DNA of 25,640 bases, taken from CALJIC01 sp039805565. Its GTDB lineage: Bacteria > Chloroflexota > Chloroflexia > Chloroflexales > Roseiflexaceae. Shown piece by piece: positions 8,516-14,683 of the stretch (positions within the stretch are counted from its first letter, which is position 1; the number at the start of each line of letters is the position of its first letter). The notes under the pieces were generated by a model. The model had not been told where the DNA came from and did no database searches. It was given only the letters and a program-made list of their open reading frames with translations. Location of the stretch: assembly GCA_039805565.1 (NCBI GenBank), contig JBDLTZ010000127.1, forward strand, positions 1-25,640, read 5' to 3'. Position numbers and translations under genes: made by a program.

Positions 8516-9033
8516 GGGTTCCTCCAACCGCACTCACCGGACACACTGACACTCCCGCCCCTACTGAAACGTACGATTGTATTCCGGTAGAGCCTGTGCA
8601 GGTGGCTTTGCCGACAGGCAGCAGCTGCTTCAGCCGCCAGCCACCTGGGTATACCGGAGCTATTTCGTTATCTTCATACGCGTGTGGGCTTTCGCGCCAA
8701 GGTTTCTGTAAGTGTACCAGAATCATGTGTCAGGTGCTGTCACAAATCGAACGGGCGTGCGGAATGGGGGCGGCGGAGGGTGCATGCAGCTAGGAGCCGT
8801 CGCCTGGGACCGCTGGAGCACCGCGCCGCGTGCCGGACGAGTGCGGAGCTCGGTCGAACGAGGCACGGGGTAAAGTTATGGTCTTTTGTTCCAGAACGGA
8901 TGGGCTCAGGATAGGAGTTTTGATAGTGGTGAGTCTATCCAGTTTCGTGAGAGGAAGGGGTGGTTGTGTGCGTTGCACCACACACAGTATGCTATGCTAC
9001 CCCACTACACCGCCCCGAGAGGAGAATGATGGT
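8516..9033. other. Intergenic gap between divergent genes, no gene recognised
   Basis: About 500 bases separate the starts of the cysteine-pair gene and the lipoate-ligase-like gene. Open frames here have no ribosome site, family motif or convincing codon pattern. The only element I can support is the promoter at 8964-8998. GC content is visibly lower in 8560-8760 and 8870-8960 than in the genes. Confidence 0.5.
8964..8998 (+). promoter_or_regulatory. Promoter of the lipoate-ligase-like gene
   Basis: TGCTATGCT at 8990-8998 is an extended -10 (TGn plus TATGCT). TTGTGT at 8964-8969 or TTGCAC at 8973-8978 could be the -35, but spacing is poor for both. Initiation would be near 9005, leaving a leader of about 30 bases with GAGAGGAGA before ATG 9034. 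Confidence 0.5.
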
Positions 9034-9864
9034 ATGGCCCGGTCCCCTCGCCCCATCCGCCTGCTCCCGCCGAGCGCCGGCCCGGCCGACCGTGAGCTGG
9101 CTGCGGGCACGGCCATGCTGGCCGGGCTCGAGCAGATCGCCGCGCCGGTGATGCGCTGGCACACGATCGACACGCCAGCGGTGCTGCTCGGTATGTCGCA
9201 GCAGATCGCGCAGGTGGACGGGGGTGCGGCTCTGGCCGGCGGATACAGCGTCCACCGGCGCCAGAGCGGCGGCGGGATCGTGGTCAGCGACCCCTCGCTG
9301 CTGATGCTGGACCTGGCCCTGCCGCACGAGGACCCGCTGGCGAGCTCGGACCTGACCGAGTCATACCGCTGGCTGGGCGAGGTCTTGGCAGACGCAATGC
9401 GCGCGCTGGGGGCGGACGCGCGGGTGGTGGGGATCGACGAGGCGCGGGCGGATACCCGGGCGCTCGACGCGCTGCTGCGGCGGATCTGCTTCGCGGGGCG
9501 CTCGCCCTACGAGGTGCTGGTGGGCGAGCGCAAGCTGGTGGGGCTGGCGCAGGTGCGGCGGCGGGCCGGCGCGCTCTTCCAGGCGGGTGTCTACCTGCGC
9601 TGGGCGCCATGGCGCACCGCCGCGGTGGTGGGCGTCGCCCCGGAGGAGCGCGGCGCGCTGGCCGAGCGGCTGGAGGCGCGGGTCGCGGGGTTGGACGGGC
9701 GCGGTGCGTCGGCCGCAGCGGTGGAGCGGGCGGTGGAGCGGGCGTTGCGGGAGCGCGCAGGGCTGTGCCCCACGCCGGGGGAGTGGCGGCCGGATGAGCT
9801 CGCCGCCCTGGAGGAGGCCGCTACACGCTACGCGGCGCTCCGGCCTTCGGCGGAGGGCGCCTGA
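9034..9864 (+). CDS. Lipoate-protein ligase / octanoyltransferase family protein (LipM/LplA-like)
   Basis: A 276-residue BPL/LplA/LipB-fold enzyme that attaches octanoyl or lipoyl groups to lipoyl-domain lysines in the cytoplasm. Signature motifs are RRQSGGG (75-81), CF at 152-153 followed by YE, and GERKLVGLAQ with Lys167. A cysteine in this position is the acyl-accepting residue of LipM-type octanoyltransferases, and the lysine is shared by all members, so LipM/LipL-like chemistry is as likely as an ATP-using LplA. ATG 9034 is chosen because GAGAGGAGA precedes it by about nine bases; an overlapping ATG at 9026 is in another frame. Upstream in-frame sequence to 8830 is non-coding in character. 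No other lipoate gene is nearby. Confidence 0.85.
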   Translation: MARSPRPIRLLPPSAGPADRELAAGTAMLAGLEQIAAPVMRWHTIDTPAVLLGMSQQIAQVDGGAALAGGYSVHRRQSGGGIVVSDPSLLMLDLALPHEDPLASSDLTESYRWLGEVLADAMRALGADARVVGIDEARADTRALDALLRRICFAGRSPYEVLVGERKLVGLAQVRRRAGALFQAGVYLRWAPWRTAAVVGVAPEERGALAERLEARVAGLDGRGASAAAVERAVERALRERAGLCPTPGEWRPDELAALEEAATRYAALRPSAEGA

Positions 9865-9873
9865 GAGCCCGCG

Positions 9874-9882
9874 TGCTATAAT
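9874..9882 (+). promoter_or_regulatory. Extended -10 promoter of the RarD-like gene
   Basis: TGCTATAAT is a consensus extended -10 element starting 10 bases after the stop of the preceding gene. No -35 is obvious. A short hairpin (CCTCT TCAG AGAGG, 9886-9899) would lie at the very start of the transcript. The leader to ATG 9928 is about 39 bases. Confidence 0.65.
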
Positions 9883-9927
9883 CGTCCTCTTCAGAGAGGC
9901 TCTCGGGCTTGACAGGACTCCTAATCC

Positions 9928-10845
9928 ATGAATAGAGGCATCCTCTACGCCGCCGGCGCGTACCTGTGCTGGGGCTTGCTCCCGCTCTATTGGAAGGCGC
10001 TGCACGATGTCCCCGTCTTCGAGACGATGGCGCATCGCATCGTCTGGGCGCTGCTGGTGGCGCTGGTGCTGGTAGCGGCTCGCCGGCACTGGGGTGGCCT
10101 CGGCGCCGCCTTCCGCAGCGGCCGCACCCTGGTCACGTTCGCGGCGAGCGCGCTGCTGCTCTCGGTGAACTGGTTCGTCTATATCTGGGCGGTCAACACC
10201 GGCCACATCGTCGAGACGAGCCTCGGCTACTTCATCAACCCGCTGGTCAACGTGCTGCTGGGGGTGCTGTTCCTCAAGGAGCGGCTGCGCCTGCCGCAGG
10301 GCGCGGCCGTGGCCGTGGCGCTTGGCGGCGTGCTCTACCTGACCGTGGAGTACGGCGCGTTCCCGTGGATCGCCATTACGCTCGCGCTGTCGTTCGGGGT
10401 CTACGGGCTGCTGCACAAGCTGGCGCCGCTCAACGCCCTGGACGGCTTTGCGTTCGAGACGCTCCTGATGACGCCGCCCGCGCTGGCCTTTCTGGCCTAT
10501 CAGGAGATGGCGGTCGGCGGCGCCTTCGTCCACGCCGGGCCGGACATCACGGCGCTGCTCGTCGGGGCGGGCCTGGTCACGGCCGTGCCGCTGCTGCTGT
10601 TCTCCGCGGGCGCGCGCCGCATCCAGCTCACCACGCTCGGCATCCTCCAGTACATCGCGCCGACGATGCAGTTTCTGCTCGGCGTGCTGGTCTACGGCGA
10701 GCCGCTTACGCCGCAGCGCCTGGTTGGCTTCTGCCTGATCTGGCTGGCGCTGGCGATCTACACGGTGGATGGCATCCGGCGGAGCAGAGCGGCGCACTCA
10801 TCGCGCCTGGTCGAGCAGCCCATGGCGGCGTCGAGCGCCGAGTGA
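9928..10845 (+). CDS. rarD: EamA-family transporter, RarD-like
   Basis: A 305-residue integral membrane protein with about ten hydrophobic segments in two EamA repeats. The N-terminal segment AAGAYLCWGLLPLYWKAL and the NTGHIVETSLGYFINPLVNV stretch are typical of the RarD (chloramphenicol-sensitive protein) branch of the drug/metabolite transporter superfamily. Its substrate is not known with certainty; family members export or import small metabolites. The ATG is preceded by only a weak AGGA about ten bases upstream. It has its own promoter at 9874-9882. The 3' end is followed closely by the convergent Fpg remnant, whose terminal codons are antisense to this gene. Confidence 0.9.
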   Translation: MNRGILYAAGAYLCWGLLPLYWKALHDVPVFETMAHRIVWALLVALVLVAARRHWGGLGAAFRSGRTLVTFAASALLLSVNWFVYIWAVNTGHIVETSLGYFINPLVNVLLGVLFLKERLRLPQGAAVAVALGGVLYLTVEYGAFPWIAITLALSFGVYGLLHKLAPLNALDGFAFETLLMTPPALAFLAYQEMAVGGAFVHAGPDITALLVGAGLVTAVPLLLFSAGARRIQLTTLGILQYIAPTMQFLLGVLVYGEPLTPQRLVGFCLIWLALAIYTVDGIRRSRAAHSSRLVEQPMAASSAE

Positions 10846-11078
10846 GGCTGGCCGCTGCAGTCCTGGACGTTGCGGCGGTGGCGCGCGTCCCCCGGCCGGC
10901 CCCACAGGTCGGTCATCGTCCCACGCAGCGCGATCCCCTCCTCGAGCACCGACCGCATCGCGGCGTGCAGCCGCTCCAGCTCGTCGGCGGTGAGCGAGGC
11001 CGCGGGTCTGCGCGGGTCGATCCCCGCCGACGCGCGCAGGTCGTGCACCAGCGTCTCGACCTCGGGTATCTCCGCCAC
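10758..11078 (-). pseudogene. Internally deleted formamidopyrimidine-DNA glycosylase (Fpg/MutM) remnant
   Basis: This 106-codon frame starts at GTG 11078 with MAEIPEVETLVHDLR, the Fpg N-terminus, and jumps near residue 18 (base about 11024) to GIDPRRPAASLTADELERLH and on to DARHRRNVQ, which belongs to the helix-two-turn-helix part just before the C-terminal zinc finger. Full Fpg is about 270 residues, so roughly 150 internal residues and the zinc finger are missing. The catalytic N-terminal proline (MPELPE in the family) is alanine here. The last 30 codons are simply antisense to the end of the RarD-like gene. A GGAGGG ribosome site remains before the GTG. It cannot be a working glycosylase; it may still be translated. 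Confidence 0.75.
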
Positions 11079-11090
11079 ACGCCCTCCATG

Positions 11091-11119
11091 TTGCTATTCC
11101 AGCACCAGGGTGCTATACT
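11091..11119 (+). promoter_or_regulatory. Promoter and palindromic operator of the Rrf2 gene
   Basis: TTGCTA (11091-11096), a 17-base spacer and an extended -10 TGCTATACT (11111-11119) form the best promoter in the window. A perfect inverted repeat, AGCACC-AG-GGTGCT at 11101-11114, fills the spacer and overlaps the TGC of the extended -10. A second pair, TTGCT...CCAG (11091-11102) with CTGGAGCAA (11118-11126), surrounds it. This is the expected place for an autorepressor site, most simply for the Rrf2 protein encoded directly downstream. Confidence 0.7.
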
Positions 11120-11155
11120 GGAGCAATCTTAAGCGATATACTTCAGAATAAAAAC

Positions 11156-11596
11156 ATGCGCATCTCAAGCAAGGGGGAGTACGGCCTGCGCGCGCTCCTT
11201 GACCTGGCACAGCGCTACGGCGAGGGTCCGGTTCAGAGCCGGGACATCCACCTGCGGCAGGGGGTGGATGAGAATTACCTCAACCAGATCCTCATCCTGC
11301 TGCGGCGGGCAGGGATGATCGAGAGTGTGCGGGGGCCACAGGGCGGGCACCGCCTGGCGCGGCCGCCGGCGCAGATCACGGTGCTCGAGGCGCTGGTGGC
11401 GCTCGAGGGTCCGCTGCTGCCGAGCGAGTCCGGGCGCGAGGGCGGGGCGACGGTCGAGCTCGTGGACCGGGAGCTGGTGCGGGAGGTGTGGGAAGCGACG
11501 CGAGATCTGCTCGAGCGGCACCTGGCGGGTATCACGCTCGACGACCTGCTCCAGCGCAAGCGCCAGCGCACCGGCGAGGTGATGTACTACATTTAG
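11156..11596 (+). CDS. Rrf2-family transcriptional regulator without cysteines
   Basis: A 146-residue winged-helix regulator with the Rrf2 start MRISSKGEYGLRALLDLA, the recognition-helix region DENYLNQILILLRRAGMIES and the wing VRGPQGGHRLARP. Iron-sulfur members such as IscR carry three cysteines near residues 90-105; this protein has none at all, so it does not bind a cluster through cysteine. It resembles the cluster-free Rrf2 subgroup (CymR-like) that senses by protein contacts or ligands. The promoter contains a palindrome that is a good candidate binding site. It converges on the DUF2085/thioredoxin operon, and the two are separated by a heptad inverted repeat. Confidence 0.9.
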   Translation: MRISSKGEYGLRALLDLAQRYGEGPVQSRDIHLRQGVDENYLNQILILLRRAGMIESVRGPQGGHRLARPPAQITVLEALVALEGPLLPSESGREGGATVELVDRELVREVWEATRDLLERHLAGITLDDLLQRKRQRTGEVMYYI

Positions 11597-11609
11597 AGCC
11601 ATTGAGCGG

Positions 11610-11667
11610 TGAGTCGTGAGTCTTGAGCGGTGAGGCGTGAGGTCACCTTCTCAAGACTCATAACTCA
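11610..11667. terminator. Heptad-type inverted repeat between convergent genes
   Basis: Left arm 11610-11627 (TGAGTCGTGAGTCTTGAG) pairs with right arm 11650-11667 (CTCAAGACTCATAACTCA) over 18 bases with two mismatches. Both arms are runs of GAGTCNT heptads, and further copies reach 11601 and 11675. It lies between the Rrf2 stop (11596) and the convergent DUF2085 stop (11678) and is likely to act as a bidirectional transcription stop. Confidence 0.65.
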
Positions 11668-11677
11668 AGACTCAAAC

Positions 11678-12544
11678 CTACAGAACGAGCCCCTGTGCCT
11701 CCAGCCAGAAGCGCGCGTACGACATCGTCCCCAGCATCAGCAGCGTCACCACCAGCGCCACCGAGGCCGGCCGCGCGAGCTGCCACACGCGCGTCACTGT
11801 GCCCTCGTAGCGCATAGCCAGAGCTGCCACCAGCAGGTTGACGCAGAACAGCACCCCGATGATCCCCAGCCACGCCATGACTGCGATCGGCCAGTAGAGC
11901 GCGGCCACGTCGCCGTAGATTGCGGCCAGCAGCAGCAGGTTGGCCAGCAGCGCCCCGCCGAGCTCGAGCCACCCGCTGAGCGCCCGCTGCTCGGTGTCGG
12001 CGTCCTTGCGCAGCGACAGGTTCATGATCACCAGCATCGCGACTGCCAGCGCTGCGCCCAGCCCGATCCCCGTCAGCGTCCGCAGGTCGTTGCGCGGGGT
12101 GTACAGGTGCGGCATGAAGAGGTCGCGCAGCAGCGAGTTGAAGCCGTCCACCGCCATGATCACCACGAATAGCGCCAGCGTGATCGTGACCGGCAGCGGC
12201 GGGAGCTTGGCGGCGCGCGCCCGGCCGAGCGCCAACATGTAGAGCGTCGTGACGAGGTAGCTGGTGTAGATGCCGGTGTTGCGCGCGCAGAGCGGCAGCT
12301 GCATCCCGCCGAGGTCAACATTGTGGACCTGCGCGCAGACGCCGTGCACCACCGCGTACATCTTCCAGTTGAGGGGCGTTCCGGGCCACAGCAGTAGCGC
12401 GGCCAGCAGCGTGAGGGTCATCCCCGCGAAGAGGTAGCGCCACGGCGCGTCGCTTCTGGAGCGCTCCTCCACGGCCTGGTCCTTGCGGGCGGCGATTTCG
12501 CGCCGCGCCTGCTCGACGATATCGTTGGTGATCTGTTCGCTCAT
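11678..12544 (-). CDS. DUF2085-like membrane protein (diverged, long form)
   Basis: A 288-residue membrane protein with a charged N-terminal cytoplasmic stretch (about 35 residues) and about seven hydrophobic segments. The segment HGVCAQVHNVDLGGMQLPLC and then ARNTGIY (68-93) aligns with the DUF2085 signature that in the neighbouring paralogue (13132-13719) reads CHQ, GHQ, FCHRC, MYGG. Here C70 and C86 remain but the CHQ histidine and one cysteine of the pair are lost. It is the last gene of a three-gene operon: its ATG is three bases after the TlpA-like stop. The function of DUF2085 is unknown; conserved Cys/His in a membrane protein suggest metal or redox chemistry, which is inference. Confidence 0.8.
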   Translation of the reverse strand: MSEQITNDIVEQARREIAARKDQAVEERSRSDAPWRYLFAGMTLTLLAALLLWPGTPLNWKMYAVVHGVCAQVHNVDLGGMQLPLCARNTGIYTSYLVTTLYMLALGRARAAKLPPLPVTITLALFVVIMAVDGFNSLLRDLFMPHLYTPRNDLRTLTGIGLGAALAVAMLVIMNLSLRKDADTEQRALSGWLELGGALLANLLLLAAIYGDVAALYWPIAVMAWLGIIGVLFCVNLLVAALAMRYEGTVTRVWQLARPASVALVVTLLMLGTMSYARFWLEAQGLVL

Positions 12545-12547
12545 AGG

Positions 12548-13132
12548 TTAGTGAAGCTGCTCGATGTGGCCCTTGGCCTCATCGTACGAGAGGACGCCGA
12601 TGTGCACGAAGCCGATCGTGCCGTCGGTGTTGACGAAGTAGGTGATTGGCAGGTTTTTGGCGCCGTAGCGGTCCGAGATGTCTCCCTCGGGGTTAGCCAC
12701 CAGCGTGAAGCTGATGTCCATCTCGTGGGCGAATGGGCCGATCCGGTCCAGCGCCTCGAGCTTGTTGACCCCCAGCACCACCAGCTGGCCGCCGTACTCG
12801 CCGGCGAGTCGCTGGAGGTCCGGCATCTCCTCCTGGCAGGGCGCGCACCAGGTGGCCCAGAAGTTTACCAGCACCTTGCGCCCGCGCAGGTCGCTCAGCT
12901 TGTGCTCGCTCCCATCCGCCATGCGGTAGACGAAGTCCGGCGCTGCATCCCCCTCGCGCGGGACGCCGCGCTCCTCGGCCAGCAGCCGCGAGCTCACGGC
13001 CACGGTGGCGGGTAGGCCCGCGGGGATGCTTGGCGCGGGCGCTATGGCCGCCGGGCCGCAGCCGGTCAGCAGCAGGATGATCAGTGTAGATAGCAGAGTT
13101 GCCGTTCGCACGTGCTCTCCGAAGGTGATCAT
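12548..13132 (-). CDS. TlpA/ResA-like thioredoxin lipoprotein
   Basis: A 194-residue exported thiol-disulfide oxidoreductase. It has an N-terminal hydrophobic segment ending in the lipobox LTGC (Cys25), so it is probably lipid-anchored outside the cytoplasmic membrane. A proline/alanine-rich linker follows, then a thioredoxin fold with WCAPC (C96, C99) and the cis-proline segment LPITYF. Such proteins reduce disulfides, for example in cytochrome c maturation. It sits between two DUF2085 genes: its ATG shares one base with the upstream stop (TGATG at 13130-13134), and three bases separate its stop from the next start. The context suggests that its redox partner is one or both DUF2085 proteins. 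Confidence 0.88.
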   Translation of the reverse strand: MITFGEHVRTATLLSTLIILLLTGCGPAAIAPAPSIPAGLPATVAVSSRLLAEERGVPREGDAAPDFVYRMADGSEHKLSDLRGRKVLVNFWATWCAPCQEEMPDLQRLAGEYGGQLVVLGVNKLEALDRIGPFAHEMDISFTLVANPEGDISDRYGAKNLPITYFVNTDGTIGFVHIGVLSYDEAKGHIEQLH

Positions 13133-13719
13133 CAGTGCGTCGCCTGCGGCCGGCCGGGCAGCTCTGGCCGCTCCTCCGCCAGCGCCAGCCCCCGCTCAAT
13201 CCGAGGGTACAGCGTGAGCGCCAGCGCCAGCGCGAACAGCAGGCCGGTGACGATCCGCAGCCAGAAGTTCGGCGTGCCGATCGTGTCGCCGCCGGCGCGC
13301 AGTGCGGTCCCGAGGATGTCGTCGATCAGGTGGGTGGCGCCGTCCACGACGAGCGGCAGGGCGAGCGCCGCGCCGAGCCACAGAGGTACGGGGGGCACCC
13401 ACCGCCGCAGCAGGCCGAAGAGCGCGCCAACGACGACGAGCCCGCCGTACATTGCGGTGCAGCGGTGGCAGAAGGCCATCTGGTGGCCGCACACGAAGAA
13501 CGAGCGCTCGGCTTTCTGGTGGCAGAGCGGTGTGTAGATGCGGAACAGAATCTCGCCCAGCAGCGGGTGCCCGGCCCACTTCGCCAGCGGCGAGAGCAGC
13601 GGCAGCCCGGCGTACACCAGCGCCAGCGTGTTGATGCACAGCAGCCAGTGGTGCAGGCACCAGCGCGCGGCACGCTCCACGGCGGAGACCCAGCCCAGCT
13701 GTGATGTCGTTGCGTCCAT
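13132..13719 (-). CDS. DUF2085 membrane protein (canonical form)
   Basis: A 195-residue membrane protein with four to five hydrophobic segments and the full DUF2085 signature: LCHQ at 65-68, ERSFFVCGHQ at 71-80 and FCHRC at 83-87, then MYGG. The Cys/His residues (C66, H67, C77, H79, C84, H85, C87) lie in one loop and could bind metal or form disulfides. It is the first gene of the operon with the TlpA-like lipoprotein and a second DUF2085 protein. ATG 13719 is preferred over the upstream frame to 13917 because a TATAAT box (13731-13726) lies immediately before it. Transcription would begin at or next to the A of the ATG, which implies a leaderless mRNA. Confidence 0.88.
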   Translation of the reverse strand: MDATTSQLGWVSAVERAARWCLHHWLLCINTLALVYAGLPLLSPLAKWAGHPLLGEILFRIYTPLCHQKAERSFFVCGHQMAFCHRCTAMYGGLVVVGALFGLLRRWVPPVPLWLGAALALPLVVDGATHLIDDILGTALRAGGDTIGTPNFWLRIVTGLLFALALALTLYPRIERGLALAEERPELPGRPQATH

Positions 13720-13725
13720 AGATGT

Positions 13726-13731
13726 ATTATA
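13726..13731 (-). promoter_or_regulatory. -10 box giving a leaderless DUF2085 operon transcript
   Basis: On the minus strand TATAAT lies at 13731-13726, and the ATG begins at 13719, seven bases after the box. Initiation is therefore predicted at the start codon itself. No Shine-Dalgarno sequence can fit. The box is preceded by GGC rather than TGC. Confidence 0.55.
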
Positions 13732-13748
13732 GCCTACGGGAACCCTGC

Positions 13749-13775
13749 GCGCACGGCTTGGGGCGATCCGTGCGC
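13749..13775. promoter_or_regulatory. Inverted repeat over the -35 region of the DUF2085 promoter
   Basis: Perfect 8-base arms GCGCACGG (13749-13756) and CCGTGCGC (13768-13775) around an 11-base centre. The inner arm is where the -35 box of the DUF2085 promoter would be (17 bases from the -10). It is a candidate operator; the binding protein is unknown. Confidence 0.4.
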
Positions 13776-13792
13776 CGAGCAGATGAAGAGTC

Positions 13793-13808
13793 TGCAATCT
13801 TGATTGCA
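13793..13808. promoter_or_regulatory. Palindrome in the divergent DUF2085 / response regulator gap
   Basis: TGCAATC-TT-GATTGCA is a perfect 7-base inverted repeat with a two-base spacer in an otherwise GC-rich region. It lies 62 bases upstream of the DUF2085 -10 box and 140 bases upstream of the response regulator ATG, so it could serve either gene. Confidence 0.45.
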
Positions 13809-13948
13809 CGCCCGTAACTTTTCGATCACATCCGGTGTTCATATCTGTAGAACCACACGAGCCGTATGAGAAGTTGGGTCTGGGAGCGCATTCGCCGCCT
13901 CTCCGACAGTGTTCCACCTCCGGCTGTGACCGTTAAGGGAGTCCGCCC

Positions 13949-14629
13949 ATGCATATTCTTGTTGCCGACGATGACCTCCCGAGCGTGAAGCTGACATCCT
14001 ACCTGCTCGAAGAGGCTGGATACCAGGTGGTGAAGGCGTACGACGGGCCGAGCATCCTGCAGTCGATCGAGCAGCACAACCCCGACCTGGTGCTGCTGGA
14101 TGTGATGATGCCTAAGGCCAGCGGCTTTGATATCTGCCGCCAGATCCGGCGCACCTCCGACGTGCCGATCATCTTCCTCTCGGCGCGCTCGCAGCTGCAG
14201 GACCGCGTGATGGGGCTTCAGATCGGCGGCGATGACTATCTCATCAAGCCGTTCGAGCCCTCCGAGCTGCTGGCGCGCGTCGAGGCGGTGCTGCGGCGGC
14301 GCAACTCCGATATGCTCAACCCCTCGGTGCGCCTCAGTCAGGGGGACATCACCCTGGACCCAGTTGAGCACAAGGTGCTCTTCAGCACCGGCCGCACGGT
14401 CGAGCTGACGCCGTTGGAGTTTCGGCTGCTCTACTATCTCATGAAGAACTCGGGGCGTGTGCTCAACACCAGCCAGATCCTGAGCAAGGTCTGGGGCTAC
14501 GACTACGAGGGCGAGAGCAACCTCGTGGCCGTCTACATCCGCCGGCTGCGCACCAAGGTCGAGGAGGATCCGGAGCGCCCGCGCCACGTGATCACCGTCC
14601 GTAACCTCGGCTACAAGTTCGAGGTCTAG
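13949..14629 (+). CDS. OmpR-family response regulator
   Basis: A 226-residue DNA-binding response regulator. The receiver domain (1-118) has the acidic pair D7-D8, phospho-acceptor D51 (LLDVMMP), switch S78 and K100 (IKPFEP). The C-terminal winged helix (about 127-226) shows TVELTPLEFRLLYYLMKNSG, an ILSKVWGYDYEGESN turn and VYIRRLRTKVEEDP as recognition helix. It is 54 bases upstream of a histidine kinase in the same direction, so the two form a two-component pair. ATG 13949 follows AAGGGAG by about ten bases. The target genes are unknown; the divergent DUF2085 operon is the nearest candidate. Confidence 0.95.
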   Translation: MHILVADDDLPSVKLTSYLLEEAGYQVVKAYDGPSILQSIEQHNPDLVLLDVMMPKASGFDICRQIRRTSDVPIIFLSARSQLQDRVMGLQIGGDDYLIKPFEPSELLARVEAVLRRRNSDMLNPSVRLSQGDITLDPVEHKVLFSTGRTVELTPLEFRLLYYLMKNSGRVLNTSQILSKVWGYDYEGESNLVAVYIRRLRTKVEEDPERPRHVITVRNLGYKFEV

Positions 14630-14683
14630 CCATTCTTCTCGTGGGGCGGCGTGGCCCCAGCACCCACAGAAGTAGGGACAGCC

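Noticed and set aside
9361..10797. 478-codon minus-strand frame opposite the lipoate-ligase-like and RarD-like genes
   Set aside because: It crosses two plus-strand genes and a promoter; the product is Arg/Gln-rich low complexity.
13719..13917. Longer N-terminus for the first DUF2085 protein
   Set aside because: It would run through the TATAAT box and a palindrome; the residues have no membrane or family character.
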